A stretch of DNA of 45,469 nucleotides from Clostridia bacterium (GTDB lineage: Bacteria > Bacillota > Clostridia > UMGS1883). The stretch spans positions 1-45,469 of the forward strand of contig JAFQQD010000058.1 in the NCBI GenBank assembly GCA_017411435.1. The letters run 5' to 3'. The first letter of the stretch is position 1, and each line of letters opens with the position of its first letter. The notes beneath the pieces are model-generated. The model worked only from the letters and a program-made list of their open reading frames with translations. It had not been told where the DNA came from and did no database searches. Positions 15,319 to 23,852 of this stretch are shown one piece after another. Made by a program: the position numbers and the translations under genes.

Positions 15319-17748
15319 TTACAGACTTAACTCATTGGAAGGGTTATACTCCCAGTATCCGGTCTTTGATGCTGTCCTGCTTCTTATAGGGCACACATTT
15401 GAAATCATTTCCCATTTGCCGGATTCATTCCTGCGGAACAATGCTATCGACAATTCGGAAAGACCGTCCTTTGCTCGGTTGGTAAGCCTGCCGGACTTGG
15501 TGACAGCCTTTTTCTTATGCCTCATTGGAGGCAGGGAGATAGGGTCAAGAAGCTTGAACACAAGCGTCGCCCCGCCGTAAAATCCATTGACCTGCGAAGT
15601 CTCCGACAGCCTTCCGGTCTTTAATTGCTCATAGCCGATTATTCTCCAGCATGGCGTTCCGCCTCCTTCCTCTTTCCGGACCTGCTTATATCCGGCACAT
15701 TGCAGCACCTTGTCAAACCCAGCCGTCCTTGAGGTCTTTGAGTTTGTCTTCTCGCCGTACTTATTCGTGTACTTGAAGTATTTGCCCCTGCGGGCGTAAC
15801 CGTGACGAATCAGGCAGACGCGATAATCCTTGCTGTTGCGGATTGTGTTGATCTGTGCCGTCGTCTTGTTGGCCAGCGTTGCGACATAGTTGCCGTCGCT
15901 GTTCTTTATCACTGTAAGCTGCGGCTCTCCCGTGTCCTCGTCGTTGCGATCCTGAAGCTGCAGAAGCTCCACATCGGCGATTCCGTTCTCCTTGGTCGTA
16001 AGGGACAGAATGGCGTAATAATGCCCGAGGCTGTATGAGAATACCGGCGTCATCAAATCCAGATTCGCGAGCTGTACCGTGCTGATACGCATTGAAGCCT
16101 TGATGACCTTTGCGTTTCGTATCACATCGGAAAAGCCGGAATACCTATCAGCAATCAGGCGCGGCCACTCCAGACCGCGAAATGTCAGTTTCTCTCGGTT
16201 TCCCTCCACAGACTTCACCTTGAGGATTCGAGGAGTGACATCCGCATAGTCATACCCGCCGTCTTCGTTCGTCGTGTAGAGAGGAAGGCTGACCGTCTTG
16301 CCGTTGTCATCGGATGCAGCGAAGTCAAGGGACAGAAGCTCGCTCTCCGCACCGAGATTGTCGTCATCGATAGTGATATAACCGGATGCGTCCGTCTTTA
16401 CCGTGCCGTCCTCGGCATACTTAAAGATGTTCTTCTGGCTGTATGATCCAAACGAGTACTCCTTTGTCAGGCTGTCCGAACTTCCGAGCATCAGGGCGTC
16501 CGTAATATCCACCGCGTTCTCCCGTTGAGCATACAGGTCGTCGATGCTGACCAGACGGATCGTGCTTTCATCAGGACAGGTCGCGAACAGCCCCTCCATT
16601 TTCATGAGGTTTTTCAACAACTGCGACAGAGTCCAGTCCGGAAGATTGCGTATCATGGGATATACACCTCCATAGATCAGCTCCTGCTCCTTGTCGTAAT
16701 CCGGAATCAGTATCAGGTTCCCCTCCATTGTCGTAGTGCTTTCAATGGCAGAGCCAAACTCTCGCACCTTGATCATCAGGTGTGTATATTCGCTCACATT
16801 GAGGTTCAGTATCGTTTCCTTTCCGAAGATGTCCGAGCCGGTAGTATAGATAAATCTTGCTCCGGATTCGTTCTTATGCATCTGCACATACGCGAGCTGT
16901 TTCGGGTGGTTTCCGTCTTCATCAACCGCAAAGACAGCAACCTGCTGCGATGATACGCCCGTGTGCTTTGTGCATGAGTATCGGAATGAAGCTGGCACGA
17001 TAATCTGGAGAGTTTCATACGGCTCGACATCATACATGCCGTTTCCGATATACATTCCTCGAACATCATTCGCAGGAGCGCTCGTAAGGAAGTGGCACAT
17101 CATTCCCCAGGTCTTCGCGTATATGTCGTTTCCGGTCATTGCTCCCTGATTACGCTTGGCGTTGTCATCTGCCTGCTTTCCGGTTACGGGTATGCGATAA
17201 TCCGAAAGCAGCTCTTTATTCTCAATCGTCACGCCGGTTGTCAATTCGATACCCGCGAGCAGGGTTGATACCTTCATGACCGGATGCGGATAGCCCCCAG
17301 TATCAAGGTTCATCGCGAAGTTCGGAGTATTCACGGCATCGTCCCTCCAAGGGATGCTGATTTCCGCCTGACCGGCTGGACCCTTTATCTTGCGAAGCTT
17401 GTAATCGAGCAGCTTCTTGAACGCCGCGACATTTCCCCATGTGAAAGTGAACTTGATTTGCGTCTGGGTCACTGACATGAGTGTGCCGTAACCCGAGAAT
17501 ATCTGCACGCCGTCCCGATAGTATTTGACGGTGTGTCTGCGATAGGCGAATTTCGAGCTTCCGCTTGTCATCTGACAGTTATCTATCGCGTTCAGGTTAT
17601 TCCTCGTCACAGGGAAATTCACGGAGTTCGTGCGATTGCTCACGATGTTGTCGATATCCGTAAATATCGGCGACTGATAGACAAGGGAGGTGGGCTTGCC
17701 GCCTTCCTGATCCATCAGTATTCCGTTGATGTAAATCTGTTCTGTCAT
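15319..17748 (-). CDS. Tail tip/distal tail protein
   Basis: 809 residues. The N-terminus (MTEQIYINGILMD) and a beta-rich body with repeated YSFGSYSQ and FRGLEWPRL type strands are like large tail-tip proteins of Bacteroidales siphophages. The C-terminal 170 residues form a basic, aromatic-rich domain of unknown fold (YARRGKYFKYTNKYGEK). It lies between another tail protein and the tape measure, five bases after the former. Confidence 0.65.
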   Translation of the reverse strand: MTEQIYINGILMDQEGGKPTSLVYQSPIFTDIDNIVSNRTNSVNFPVTRNNLNAIDNCQMTSGSSKFAYRRHTVKYYRDGVQIFSGYGTLMSVTQTQIKFTFTWGNVAAFKKLLDYKLRKIKGPAGQAEISIPWRDDAVNTPNFAMNLDTGGYPHPVMKVSTLLAGIELTTGVTIENKELLSDYRIPVTGKQADDNAKRNQGAMTGNDIYAKTWGMMCHFLTSAPANDVRGMYIGNGMYDVEPYETLQIIVPASFRYSCTKHTGVSSQQVAVFAVDEDGNHPKQLAYVQMHKNESGARFIYTTGSDIFGKETILNLNVSEYTHLMIKVREFGSAIESTTTMEGNLILIPDYDKEQELIYGGVYPMIRNLPDWTLSQLLKNLMKMEGLFATCPDESTIRLVSIDDLYAQRENAVDITDALMLGSSDSLTKEYSFGSYSQKNIFKYAEDGTVKTDASGYITIDDDNLGAESELLSLDFAASDDNGKTVSLPLYTTNEDGGYDYADVTPRILKVKSVEGNREKLTFRGLEWPRLIADRYSGFSDVIRNAKVIKASMRISTVQLANLDLMTPVFSYSLGHYYAILSLTTKENGIADVELLQLQDRNDEDTGEPQLTVIKNSDGNYVATLANKTTAQINTIRNSKDYRVCLIRHGYARRGKYFKYTNKYGEKTNSKTSRTAGFDKVLQCAGYKQVRKEEGGGTPCWRIIGYEQLKTGRLSETSQVNGFYGGATLVFKLLDPISLPPMRHKKKAVTKSGRLTNRAKDGLSELSIALFRRNESGKWEMISNVCPIRSRTASKTGYWEYNPSNELSL

Positions 17749-17753
17749 GGCTG

Positions 17754-19187
17754 TTAGAATTGTGTGTTAATCATCGGGAGGAGCAGCGTGAACTCTATGC
17801 TGTGCGTTGCATCATGGCGGGCGTAATCAAGAGCCGACTTGTGGATAGACAGCTCAATCCATTTGCCTCGTGCCTCGTCGTACCACTCAATGAGAGGGGA
17901 GTAAGGCACAGCCGACAGGGCGTTGAACTCGGCGTCCGTCAGACCCTCCGCACCGATTGTCACCGTCGATTCGGTTGTCATCGCGTACACTTTCTGATTG
18001 AACTTCGCCTGTGCCACATCATTGATCACCGGAGTATATGAGCTCGTTGATTTTACGCTTGTGCTTATCTTCTGGCGAAGTGCGAACATAAAATAATCTA
18101 CACCTCCAAGACGGTTAATCCAGCGCAAATAAAACGGGTTTCTTGGAGTTCTGCGGGCAAATACCTTTGTGTCGAAGTTCGGCAGTGTCGTGATTGGCAG
18201 ACCTCTGTCATCGGTTATCTCCGAGAGGTTATGGTCAAGAAGCTTCTGCTCCAGATCGTTCACTCTTATTCGGGTGACAGCCTTCGACTCTATTTCTCCG
18301 CGTTCTGTCTCGATAGGCTGAGCCCCCGCGAGTATCGAGTAATCCAGCTCAAAACCCTTGTAGTAGTTAAGGTGCTCAAAGGTGGTCAGAACACTACCTA
18401 CATACCCAGTTCTGTCAGACGGCTCACCGATCTGTGCAACGGCATTGAGGGCGACAAAGGTCTCCGCATATCCGCTGCCTCCGATACCCTTTATCGTGAA
18501 CTTCGTAAACAGGGCGTTGTCCTTTACCAGCTCGGCTCCCTTGAAGTCCTTGAGGGAGGTGTTCAGCCATGTCTTGACCAGAGACGAAATGTCAAACCTG
18601 CAGACTCCCTTGTAGGATTCCGCTATCATCGTCTCATAGGAGCCGTTCTGCTTGTAGACGCAAAGGTGAACCGTCTCGATCGCTGTGTCTCGATATGCAA
18701 CCTTCATGTCCGGTGAACAGATGAAGTCAGAGCCGTAATAACTTGCTCCCTTGCGGATGTAGATATACTCATGGTCCTGCACATAGTCAGCACGCTCTCC
18801 CTCGAAGAACGATACTGACAGTATGCTGTAAATCTCGCCACAGATTCCGCTGATTCCCCACTCGTCATTTCCTGCCCCGATCTTACAGGTCAGCTCGCCT
18901 CTGTCCGTACTTACGACGACCACAAGAGGGGAGGCTGTCGGTCTTGAAAAATAGATGATGCGTCCGTCCTCGTTGTCAAAGTACACGAAGTTCGGAACAA
19001 TCTTCTGGGTTGGCTCGTAGGTGTCAATCTCATGCAGGAACTTCGTCCGCTTGAACACAATGGGATTGAACGCACAGCAATATGTCGGAGGGACTTCCCA
19101 GATTGCCACTCCGCCTGCGATGTTGTCTGCCAGTCTATCGCTCGTATTGAAAATCGCCTGGCTGTTTGATTTCAGAATGTTTCTCAT
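17754..19187 (-). CDS. Large tail structural protein
   Basis: 477 residues, beta-rich, no membrane segments. A segment LRWINRLGGVDYFMF is of a type seen in structural proteins of Bacteroidales phages. It is packed between a gp10-like completion protein and the large tip protein in one operon with short gaps. A distal-tail or adhesin-support role is plausible; the precise role is unknown. Confidence 0.6.
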   Translation of the reverse strand: MRNILKSNSQAIFNTSDRLADNIAGGVAIWEVPPTYCCAFNPIVFKRTKFLHEIDTYEPTQKIVPNFVYFDNEDGRIIYFSRPTASPLVVVVSTDRGELTCKIGAGNDEWGISGICGEIYSILSVSFFEGERADYVQDHEYIYIRKGASYYGSDFICSPDMKVAYRDTAIETVHLCVYKQNGSYETMIAESYKGVCRFDISSLVKTWLNTSLKDFKGAELVKDNALFTKFTIKGIGGSGYAETFVALNAVAQIGEPSDRTGYVGSVLTTFEHLNYYKGFELDYSILAGAQPIETERGEIESKAVTRIRVNDLEQKLLDHNLSEITDDRGLPITTLPNFDTKVFARRTPRNPFYLRWINRLGGVDYFMFALRQKISTSVKSTSSYTPVINDVAQAKFNQKVYAMTTESTVTIGAEGLTDAEFNALSAVPYSPLIEWYDEARGKWIELSIHKSALDYARHDATHSIEFTLLLPMINTQF

Positions 19188-19196
19188 ATCATTTTG

Positions 19197-19712
19197 CTAT
19201 TGCGGGGAATTGCCGAAGCCCTGAAACCCCTCTGTAAATAAATTCTCTACCTCGGTTGAATAGAAGCTCGTGAGTTGCTCTGTGAGCCTTTCTTCAAAGT
19301 TCTCGACCGCCGGAGAGAAGATGTCTTTTCTTCCTCCCTTGCGATACAGCCGTGAGCCGTATTTATTTAGCCTCCAGCGAAGCCATTTCGCTACACGGGT
19401 AAGTTGTTCAGGCGTAAGCCCAGAACTCGGGAAACCGCGTATTCTGCACCATTCCTCAAGGTTACGCTGGAATTCCTCGCGTTCTGCGTCCGTGCCTCTC
19501 TTTCGTGCCGGTCCGCTTCCGGTCTCAAGGGCTCCGAAATAAGCCCTGCCGTACAGTCTTGCAGTGTAGCCGTCCGCCTCTGGGACAACCTCCCTGTAAA
19601 GGGATTTCAAGGTCTTGCCCGTCACTACCTGTCCGGCTGCTCTCGAATTGCTCCTGATCTCCTCTATCGCGTCATCAAGAGCGGAAGCGATTATGATGTC
19701 TGCTTTTTTCAT
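19197..19712 (-). CDS. Tail completion protein, HK97 gp10-like
   Basis: 171 residues. The pattern VVTGKTLKSLYREV...LYGRAYFGALETGSGP matches the core of gp10/virion-morphogenesis proteins, where a helix with a polar end leads to a beta hairpin and a Gly-rich turn. The gene overlaps the upstream one by 38 bases. It likely acts at the head-tail junction or tail terminator. Confidence 0.6.
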   Translation of the reverse strand: MKKADIIIASALDDAIEEIRSNSRAAGQVVTGKTLKSLYREVVPEADGYTARLYGRAYFGALETGSGPARKRGTDAEREEFQRNLEEWCRIRGFPSSGLTPEQLTRVAKWLRWRLNKYGSRLYRKGGRKDIFSPAVENFEERLTEQLTSFYSTEVENLFTEGFQGFGNSPQ

Positions 19713-20172
19713 CCATTACCTTGCTATATCGTTTGTTGTACTTGAACAGCTCAAGGTCGTTGAACAGGATTCCGAAGACCTTTCCGTAATCCCATTTCAG
19801 GACCTCGTCCGGATCGACGGAGAATTTTGTCGCTATCGCCTGAATCGTGGCCAGACTTCCCACGCGTTTCGAGTACTCCTTTATTCCGGCTGCTATCTCG
19901 TCACTTGTCGGGTCATAGTGCAGCAGCTGTCCCTCTCGCTTGACCCAGTCGTAAAGTCCTTTCAGAATGTCATTCAGCACACGGACTCGCTTCTTTATCG
20001 GGAGCCACCTGCAGGAATACCCGTAAATCTCTTTGAAAGCCTTTTTGAGCTTGTAGTAATCAGTAAGGCTGTCATCCGCGAAGATTTCGCCGAGGGCTAT
20101 TCTATTGCCGTATGTGAATTCCCCGTCTGCCATATTGACAGTTCCGAGGACTATGTCTCCAATCCGTCTCAT
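19675..20172 (-). CDS. Unknown tail-module protein, possible assembly chaperone
   Basis: About 165 residues, helical. The start ATG at 20172 overlaps the upstream stop (TAATG arrangement). The C-terminal part (DPDEVLKWDYGKVFGIL) resembles small helical proteins often found before tail genes in Bacteroidales phages. I cannot identify the family. A lambda gpG-type chaperone is possible, but no slippery frameshift site is evident. Confidence 0.5.
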   Translation of the reverse strand: MRRIGDIVLGTVNMADGEFTYGNRIALGEIFADDSLTDYYKLKKAFKEIYGYSCRWLPIKKRVRVLNDILKGLYDWVKREGQLLHYDPTSDEIAAGIKEYSKRVGSLATIQAIATKFSVDPDEVLKWDYGKVFGILFNDLELFKYNKRYSKVMDEKSRHHNRFRS

Positions 20173-20606
20173 TACCAGCACAGCTTATAGGTGACACTGA
20201 ACCTCAGGAGGAGGCTGACGGCATTCGTATCGAAAAGGGGAGGCTGTGGAGTGATCGTGAAATCCTTTACAGGCGTAACCTTTCCGCATGAGTTCAGGCA
20301 CTCGATGAACGGGCGTATCGCTTCCTCCTCAATCTGCTCTCGGATTCGCTCCCTCTCGATTGCATCCGGATTCGGATTGTCAAGCGGTCCGAGCTTCATG
20401 AATGACAGCTCCACCGGAACAGTCTTCCTCATTCCTCCTGTTCCCTCCGAATAGTGGCCGTCGTTCAGCGTGTACTCCTCCCAGAAGATCAGGGGGAACT
20501 TGATGTCGTCAGCCAAGACATTCATCATCCTTTCAGTCTCAAACTCGAAACTGTAACCAGGCACTGCTTTTGAGCAGACCTCTTTGATAATTTCCAAGAC
20601 TTTCAT
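20172..20606 (-). CDS. Unknown neck or tail-terminator-like protein
   Basis: 144 residues from ATG 20606 (MKVLEIIKEV), 12 bases after the terminase stop; a longer start at 20636 overlapping terminase is also possible. Alpha/beta pattern ending in beta strands (SLLLRFSVTYKLCW), as in tail terminator and minor tail proteins of 130-160 residues. The position directly after terminase is unusual, as portal would be expected there. Confidence 0.5.
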   Translation of the reverse strand: MKVLEIIKEVCSKAVPGYSFEFETERMMNVLADDIKFPLIFWEEYTLNDGHYSEGTGGMRKTVPVELSFMKLGPLDNPNPDAIERERIREQIEEEAIRPFIECLNSCGKVTPVKDFTITPQPPLFDTNAVSLLLRFSVTYKLCW

Positions 20607-20620
20607 AATCGTATAGTGTT

Positions 20621-22096
20621 TTATGTCGTTTGCCATTTATTTCGTGTCTGACAGGCTTTCTTCTCACAAATGCCCGTGAGTACATCCGGAGCGTCATCGT
20701 GCGCATTTCTGCCCTCTTTTCGGAATCCCTTGACAGCCTTTGCGAATAGCGGCCACTTCCTTTCCCAGCCCTCAGGATAGTAGATTGTATTCTGAACCTC
20801 TGCAGACTTCGAGAAGATGCGGACATCCTTTGGCTCCGACTGTGTAAACCAAAGAATGTTGGTTCTTGAGTTCCCGAGCTTCTTGGCGTTCTTTTCTACA
20901 TTTCTCGCAAAACCTCGACCTCCGTTGTTGCTCTCGATGTTCGCCAGAGAAACCTGATCTCTCGTAATCATTCGTGCTGTCTCTGGCTCGGTGAACTCCA
21001 TAGGCTTATCCGTATAAAGCACATCCAGCAAATAACAGTCGCCATTATCATACTCCCTGTAATCAATCGAGCAGAGGAAGTCGGCTCCGGTGTCTGCCGT
21101 ATCGGTGTAGTTCTTGATCGTGTAGTTCCCAATCGGGAATGTCGCGTATGTCCTGAACTTCGTGTACATGAGACCTTCAAGAGGCGTCGGATTCTGCTGA
21201 TACTGGGTTTCATAGATGTACGGAGTTTTCTCCTCGAGTTCATGTAGTTCTTTGACCGTATGCTTGTGATCCCAGAGGGCTTTTTCGTTTCCCTCCTCAT
21301 CAATGCTCAATGCAGGGAGACAGATAACCTTCCATTTACCACCATTCTCGACAAGCCCTTCAAGCTCCTGCAAGTAGCCGCACATGTCGTGTTCGTGCAG
21401 CCTCTGCATGATTATCACGATAGGGGTATATCTGGAGTTAGTTCGGCTTCGTATCGTGTTTTCAAAGCGGTTGTTTACACGCTCACGGAGAGTATCGCTG
21501 ACCGCGTCCTCCGGCTTCAAAGGGTCGTCTATTATGACGGCTCCTGCGAACTTATATCCGTTCTTGGCAGGTATGAATTCATCAATCTCGTTTTCATCCC
21601 ATTCCTCGTCCTCGACTTCTGCATCAACCTGTCCGGCTCCGAATCCTGTCACCTGACCGCCTGTCGAGACCGCATACATCCCGCCACCTGCCGAGGTGTA
21701 CCACTTCTTGGCACTTCGCCCCACGATCTGGACCTCCGGAAACAACCGCTGGTAAGCATCGCTATTGATTGTCTCCATGATCGTCTTGGAGTTGTCCTTC
21801 ACGAGGTCGTCGGAATAGGACAGATGCAGGAATCGGCTCTGCGGATTGACCGCGAGACCTTTCGCGATGAAGGACTTTACGACAAGTTCGGTCTTTCCGT
21901 ATCGTGGAGGGATATTGAACATCACATACTGATATTCCGGATTGCCGGCCAGTATCTGATCAATGGCATCCGCTATTATCCTATGATGTTCACCGACAAC
22001 GAACTTTCGCCCTGTCGTCTCCTTGAATGTATATCGCGTGAAATTCAAAGTGTTTTCATCGACCCACGCCCTCGTAGCATCACGATCTGTCGCCAT
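20621..22096 (-). CDS. terL: Terminase large subunit
   Basis: 491 residues. The N-terminal ATPase has a Walker A-like motif PPRYGKTE (about residues 63-70) and a Walker B motif AVIIDD near residue 185. The C-terminal nuclease domain shows an acidic residue in CSIDYREYDNGD and the closing HDDAPD motif typical of the RNase H-like terminase fold. The enzyme cuts concatemeric DNA and powers packaging through the portal. The start ATG 22096 follows the small-subunit stop by one base; a longer in-frame start overlaps the small subunit. Confidence 0.93.
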   Translation of the reverse strand: MATDRDATRAWVDENTLNFTRYTFKETTGRKFVVGEHHRIIADAIDQILAGNPEYQYVMFNIPPRYGKTELVVKSFIAKGLAVNPQSRFLHLSYSDDLVKDNSKTIMETINSDAYQRLFPEVQIVGRSAKKWYTSAGGGMYAVSTGGQVTGFGAGQVDAEVEDEEWDENEIDEFIPAKNGYKFAGAVIIDDPLKPEDAVSDTLRERVNNRFENTIRSRTNSRYTPIVIIMQRLHEHDMCGYLQELEGLVENGGKWKVICLPALSIDEEGNEKALWDHKHTVKELHELEEKTPYIYETQYQQNPTPLEGLMYTKFRTYATFPIGNYTIKNYTDTADTGADFLCSIDYREYDNGDCYLLDVLYTDKPMEFTEPETARMITRDQVSLANIESNNGGRGFARNVEKNAKKLGNSRTNILWFTQSEPKDVRIFSKSAEVQNTIYYPEGWERKWPLFAKAVKGFRKEGRNAHDDAPDVLTGICEKKACQTRNKWQTT

Positions 22097-22097
22097 A

Positions 22098-22637
22098 TCA
22101 GTATTTCTTTTCAAGTTTGCCTCGGAACTCCTTGAGCTCCTTCGATGTCAGTTCTCGTGGCGGCTCGATGTTGGAAGCCTTGATCTCCGGACCTCGGAAG
22201 TTCTTCCAGTTGTCTGGGTCAAGGTTTGTCAGCAGGAAGATTGCAGCAGCCGTTTCAGGTGGATAATACTGTATCTCTCCGACCGCCTTGACGACACGCA
22301 TTTCTCCCATGATCTCCTTTACCTTCTTGCCGTTCTCATATATCACGACTTTCTCTGGGGCTTTCTCCTCGCGATAGGTCTGCTGCGTGAATCCAAGGGC
22401 TTTCTTCTTCAAGGCGTTCACGACCTCGATGACTGTCGTCTCCTTGAAGCACTCCTGCGCGTTTTTAATAGCAGAGGAGAAAGAGGGATTTTCCATCCAC
22501 ACCCTATATGTCTTCGGGTCAATCTTCACTGCTTCGCAGAACTGCTTTATCGGAGCACCGCCAGGCTGGGGATAGAGACCATTCTTCTCCACCCAAGCCA
22601 CACACTTCGAGAGCATTTCTGCATTAAATTTCGCCAT
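22098..22637 (-). CDS. terS: Terminase small subunit
   Basis: 179 residues. An N-terminal helix-turn-helix-like region (FCEAVKIDPKTYRVWM) should bind packaging-site DNA. A central helical region and the motif QYYPPETAAAIFLLTNLDPDNW, typical of the C-terminal part of Terminase_2-like small subunits, follow. First gene of the late operon. Its upstream region is shared with the divergent plus-strand island at 22674. Confidence 0.85.
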   Translation of the reverse strand: MAKFNAEMLSKCVAWVEKNGLYPQPGGAPIKQFCEAVKIDPKTYRVWMENPSFSSAIKNAQECFKETTVIEVVNALKKKALGFTQQTYREEKAPEKVVIYENGKKVKEIMGEMRVVKAVGEIQYYPPETAAAIFLLTNLDPDNWKNFRGPEIKASNIEPPRELTSKELKEFRGKLEKKY

Positions 22638-22673
22638 AACTTTATATAAATTAACAAAATAACATTAGAATTA

Positions 22674-22705
22674 TTTGCATAATAACATTTTGATTATTAT
22701 CTTTG
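22674..22705 (+). promoter_or_regulatory. Bacteroidota housekeeping-type promoter for the plus-strand island
   Basis: TTTG (22674-22677), a 20-base spacer and TATCTTTG (22698-22705) match the Bacteroidota consensus TTTG-N19-21-TAnnTTTG exactly. It faces away from terS and would express the plus-strand island in the lysogen. Confidence 0.8.
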
Positions 22706-22717
22706 TAGCACATTGAT

Positions 22718-22728
22718 AAAAGGAGGTG
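22718..22728 (+). promoter_or_regulatory. Unusually strong Shine-Dalgarno sequence
   Basis: AAAAGGAGGTG lies 5-6 bases before ATG 22734. Strong Shine-Dalgarno sites are rare in Bacteroidota, and other starts here lack one. It serves a frame interrupted after four codons by TGA. Confidence 0.6.
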
Positions 22729-22733
22729 TTATT

Positions 22734-22898
22734 ATGAAGATCAAATGAGGTAAGGTGAGGATGTCCAAGGAGAAAAAGGAAATGCTTGAGACGCTTTTGA
22801 TAGATATAGCATTATACCGACAGCTCCGAGCGACACACACCGAGGACCTTGACGACAAGATTGAACGACTGATAGAGGTCCTGAAGTGGATGGATTAA
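22734..22898 (+). CDS. Small plus-strand ORF with in-frame TGA after four codons
   Basis: The ATG behind the strong Shine-Dalgarno (22734) gives MKIK and then TGA (22746-22748). The same frame continues without interruption as GKVRMSKEKKEM... to TAA at 22898. The intact downstream part from ATG 22761 is 45 residues, helical and amphipathic (MLETLLIDIALYRQL, IERLIEVLKWMD). Either the first start makes a tiny leader with reinitiation at 22761, or a CGA-to-TGA change has broken a 54-residue gene. Function unknown. Confidence 0.5.
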
Positions 22899-22913
22899 GT
22901 TTAACTTTTAACC

Positions 22914-22932
22914 CCTCCCCGCATAGGGGAGG
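22914..22932 (+). other. Hairpin between small ORF and DUF5053-like gene
   Basis: CCTCCCC and GGGGAGG flank a five-base loop (GCATA). No U run follows. It may stabilise the message or act as a translational switch for the gene starting 21 bases further on. Confidence 0.4.
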
Positions 22933-22953
22933 ATTAAAATCAAGCATATATTT

Positions 22954-23352
22954 ATGAGTACGATTAAGAAACGATTCGACGCACTCAAGGCAGAGCTTCT
23001 TGCTTCGGAGTGCCCAGACCGCAAAGCGGAACTTTTCAACGAGCTTCAGGAGCTCATGATCTCCGGAGGCGAGGAGGCTGCTGAAGCATACCGCCAGAGC
23101 CTTGACGCGGACATAAAGAAAGCCGAGGAGGTCTCCATGCGCCAGAGCATTGAGTTTGTCTTGAAGTGCCTGTCCGTCGCGTTTGTAGCACGGGAGTATT
23201 TCGGCAAGTCCCAGTCTTGGCTTTACCAGAGGATCAACGGAAACATCGTGAACGGCTCTCCTGCGAAGTTCACTCCGGAGGAAAAGGAAAAGCTGAAAGA
23301 TGCGCTTCGTGACATAAGCGACCGTATCTTGGAGGCTGTTGATAAGATTTGA
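22954..23352 (+). CDS. DUF5053-like protein
   Basis: 132 residues. The C-terminal half (FVAREYFGKSQSWLYQRING, then AKFTPEEKEKLKDAL) matches the pattern of DUF5053 proteins common in Bacteroidales prophages, and reads like an HTH-type region where a partner helix recognises DNA or a phage protein. The N-terminal half is helical and charged. It is expressed from its own promoter against the flow of the phage operons and ended by a strong terminator, the layout of a moron gene. Biochemical function unknown. Confidence 0.7.
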   Translation: MSTIKKRFDALKAELLASECPDRKAELFNELQELMISGGEEAAEAYRQSLDADIKKAEEVSMRQSIEFVLKCLSVAFVAREYFGKSQSWLYQRINGNIVNGSPAKFTPEEKEKLKDALRDISDRILEAVDKI

Positions 23353-23375
23353 CATTGCGACCTGATTTGAGGAGT

Positions 23376-23412
23376 CCCCACCTTGACTGAACGAGGTGGG
23401 GATTTCTGTTTT
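23376..23412 (+). terminator. Intrinsic terminator of the plus-strand island
   Basis: CCCCACCT (23376-23383) and AGGTGGGG (23394-23401) form an 8-bp stem with a 10-base loop, followed by ATTTCTGTTTTT. Strong terminator for the plus strand. The tract is not T-rich on the minus strand. Confidence 0.85.
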
Positions 23413-23852
23413 TATAAACCGTGTACCATTTGATAGGCGAACCGCCAGTTTCGGCAGGTATGATACTCTGCCAGCTTGCCGTGAGGGTCAAGGTCGTAGC
23501 TCGGGAGCTCCTTGATGTCTATGCGTCTTGCATCCTGTATCACTATCTGCGTCCTGCCGTCCCAGTAAACAACCTGTGAGCCCTTTTCGTACTCAAAGGC
23601 GAGGTGCAGGTTATCTTCCCAGCGAAAGGGCGTTGTAACGCCGCAGAGGTAGTAATAACGGGCATAGGACTCAAAGAGCCTCAAGCCGATTGCATTCTTC
23701 GTCTGGACACCCCCAATCTTGAAGTATTGGGAGTATTGTCCGACGAGGCATTTCGCACAGTGAACGGACAGATCAAAGCCCGTCACATATTTCAGCCACA
23801 GGTAACGGAAATTCTCTGTGGTCTTAAAGAGCTCAAGCGTTGGAAACTGCAT
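23412..23852 (-). CDS. Unknown protein following the ParB-methyltransferase
   Basis: 146 residues from ATG 23852 (MQFPTLELFK), overlapping the ParB-methyltransferase gene by 20 bases; earlier starts are possible. Aromatic-rich (YLWLKYV, YARYYYLCG) with a CAKC pair near residue 30, followed by FEYEKGSQVVYWDGR. It is the last gene of the SAM/ParB module before the late operon and probably serves the same process. Family not recognised. Confidence 0.55.
   Translation of the reverse strand: MQFPTLELFKTTENFRYLWLKYVTGFDLSVHCAKCLVGQYSQYFKIGGVQTKNAIGLRLFESYARYYYLCGVTTPFRWEDNLHLAFEYEKGSQVVYWDGRTQIVIQDARRIDIKELPSYDLDPHGKLAEYHTCRNWRFAYQMVHGL

Noticed and set aside
19675-20181. Lambda-type G/GT frameshift in the tail chaperone
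   Set aside because: No second frame with a matching product or slippery site follows the gene.
22741-23355. 204-codon minus-strand ORF opposite the DUF5053-like gene
   Set aside because: The plus-strand gene has promoter, terminator and family pattern; the minus frame is a shadow with unnatural composition.
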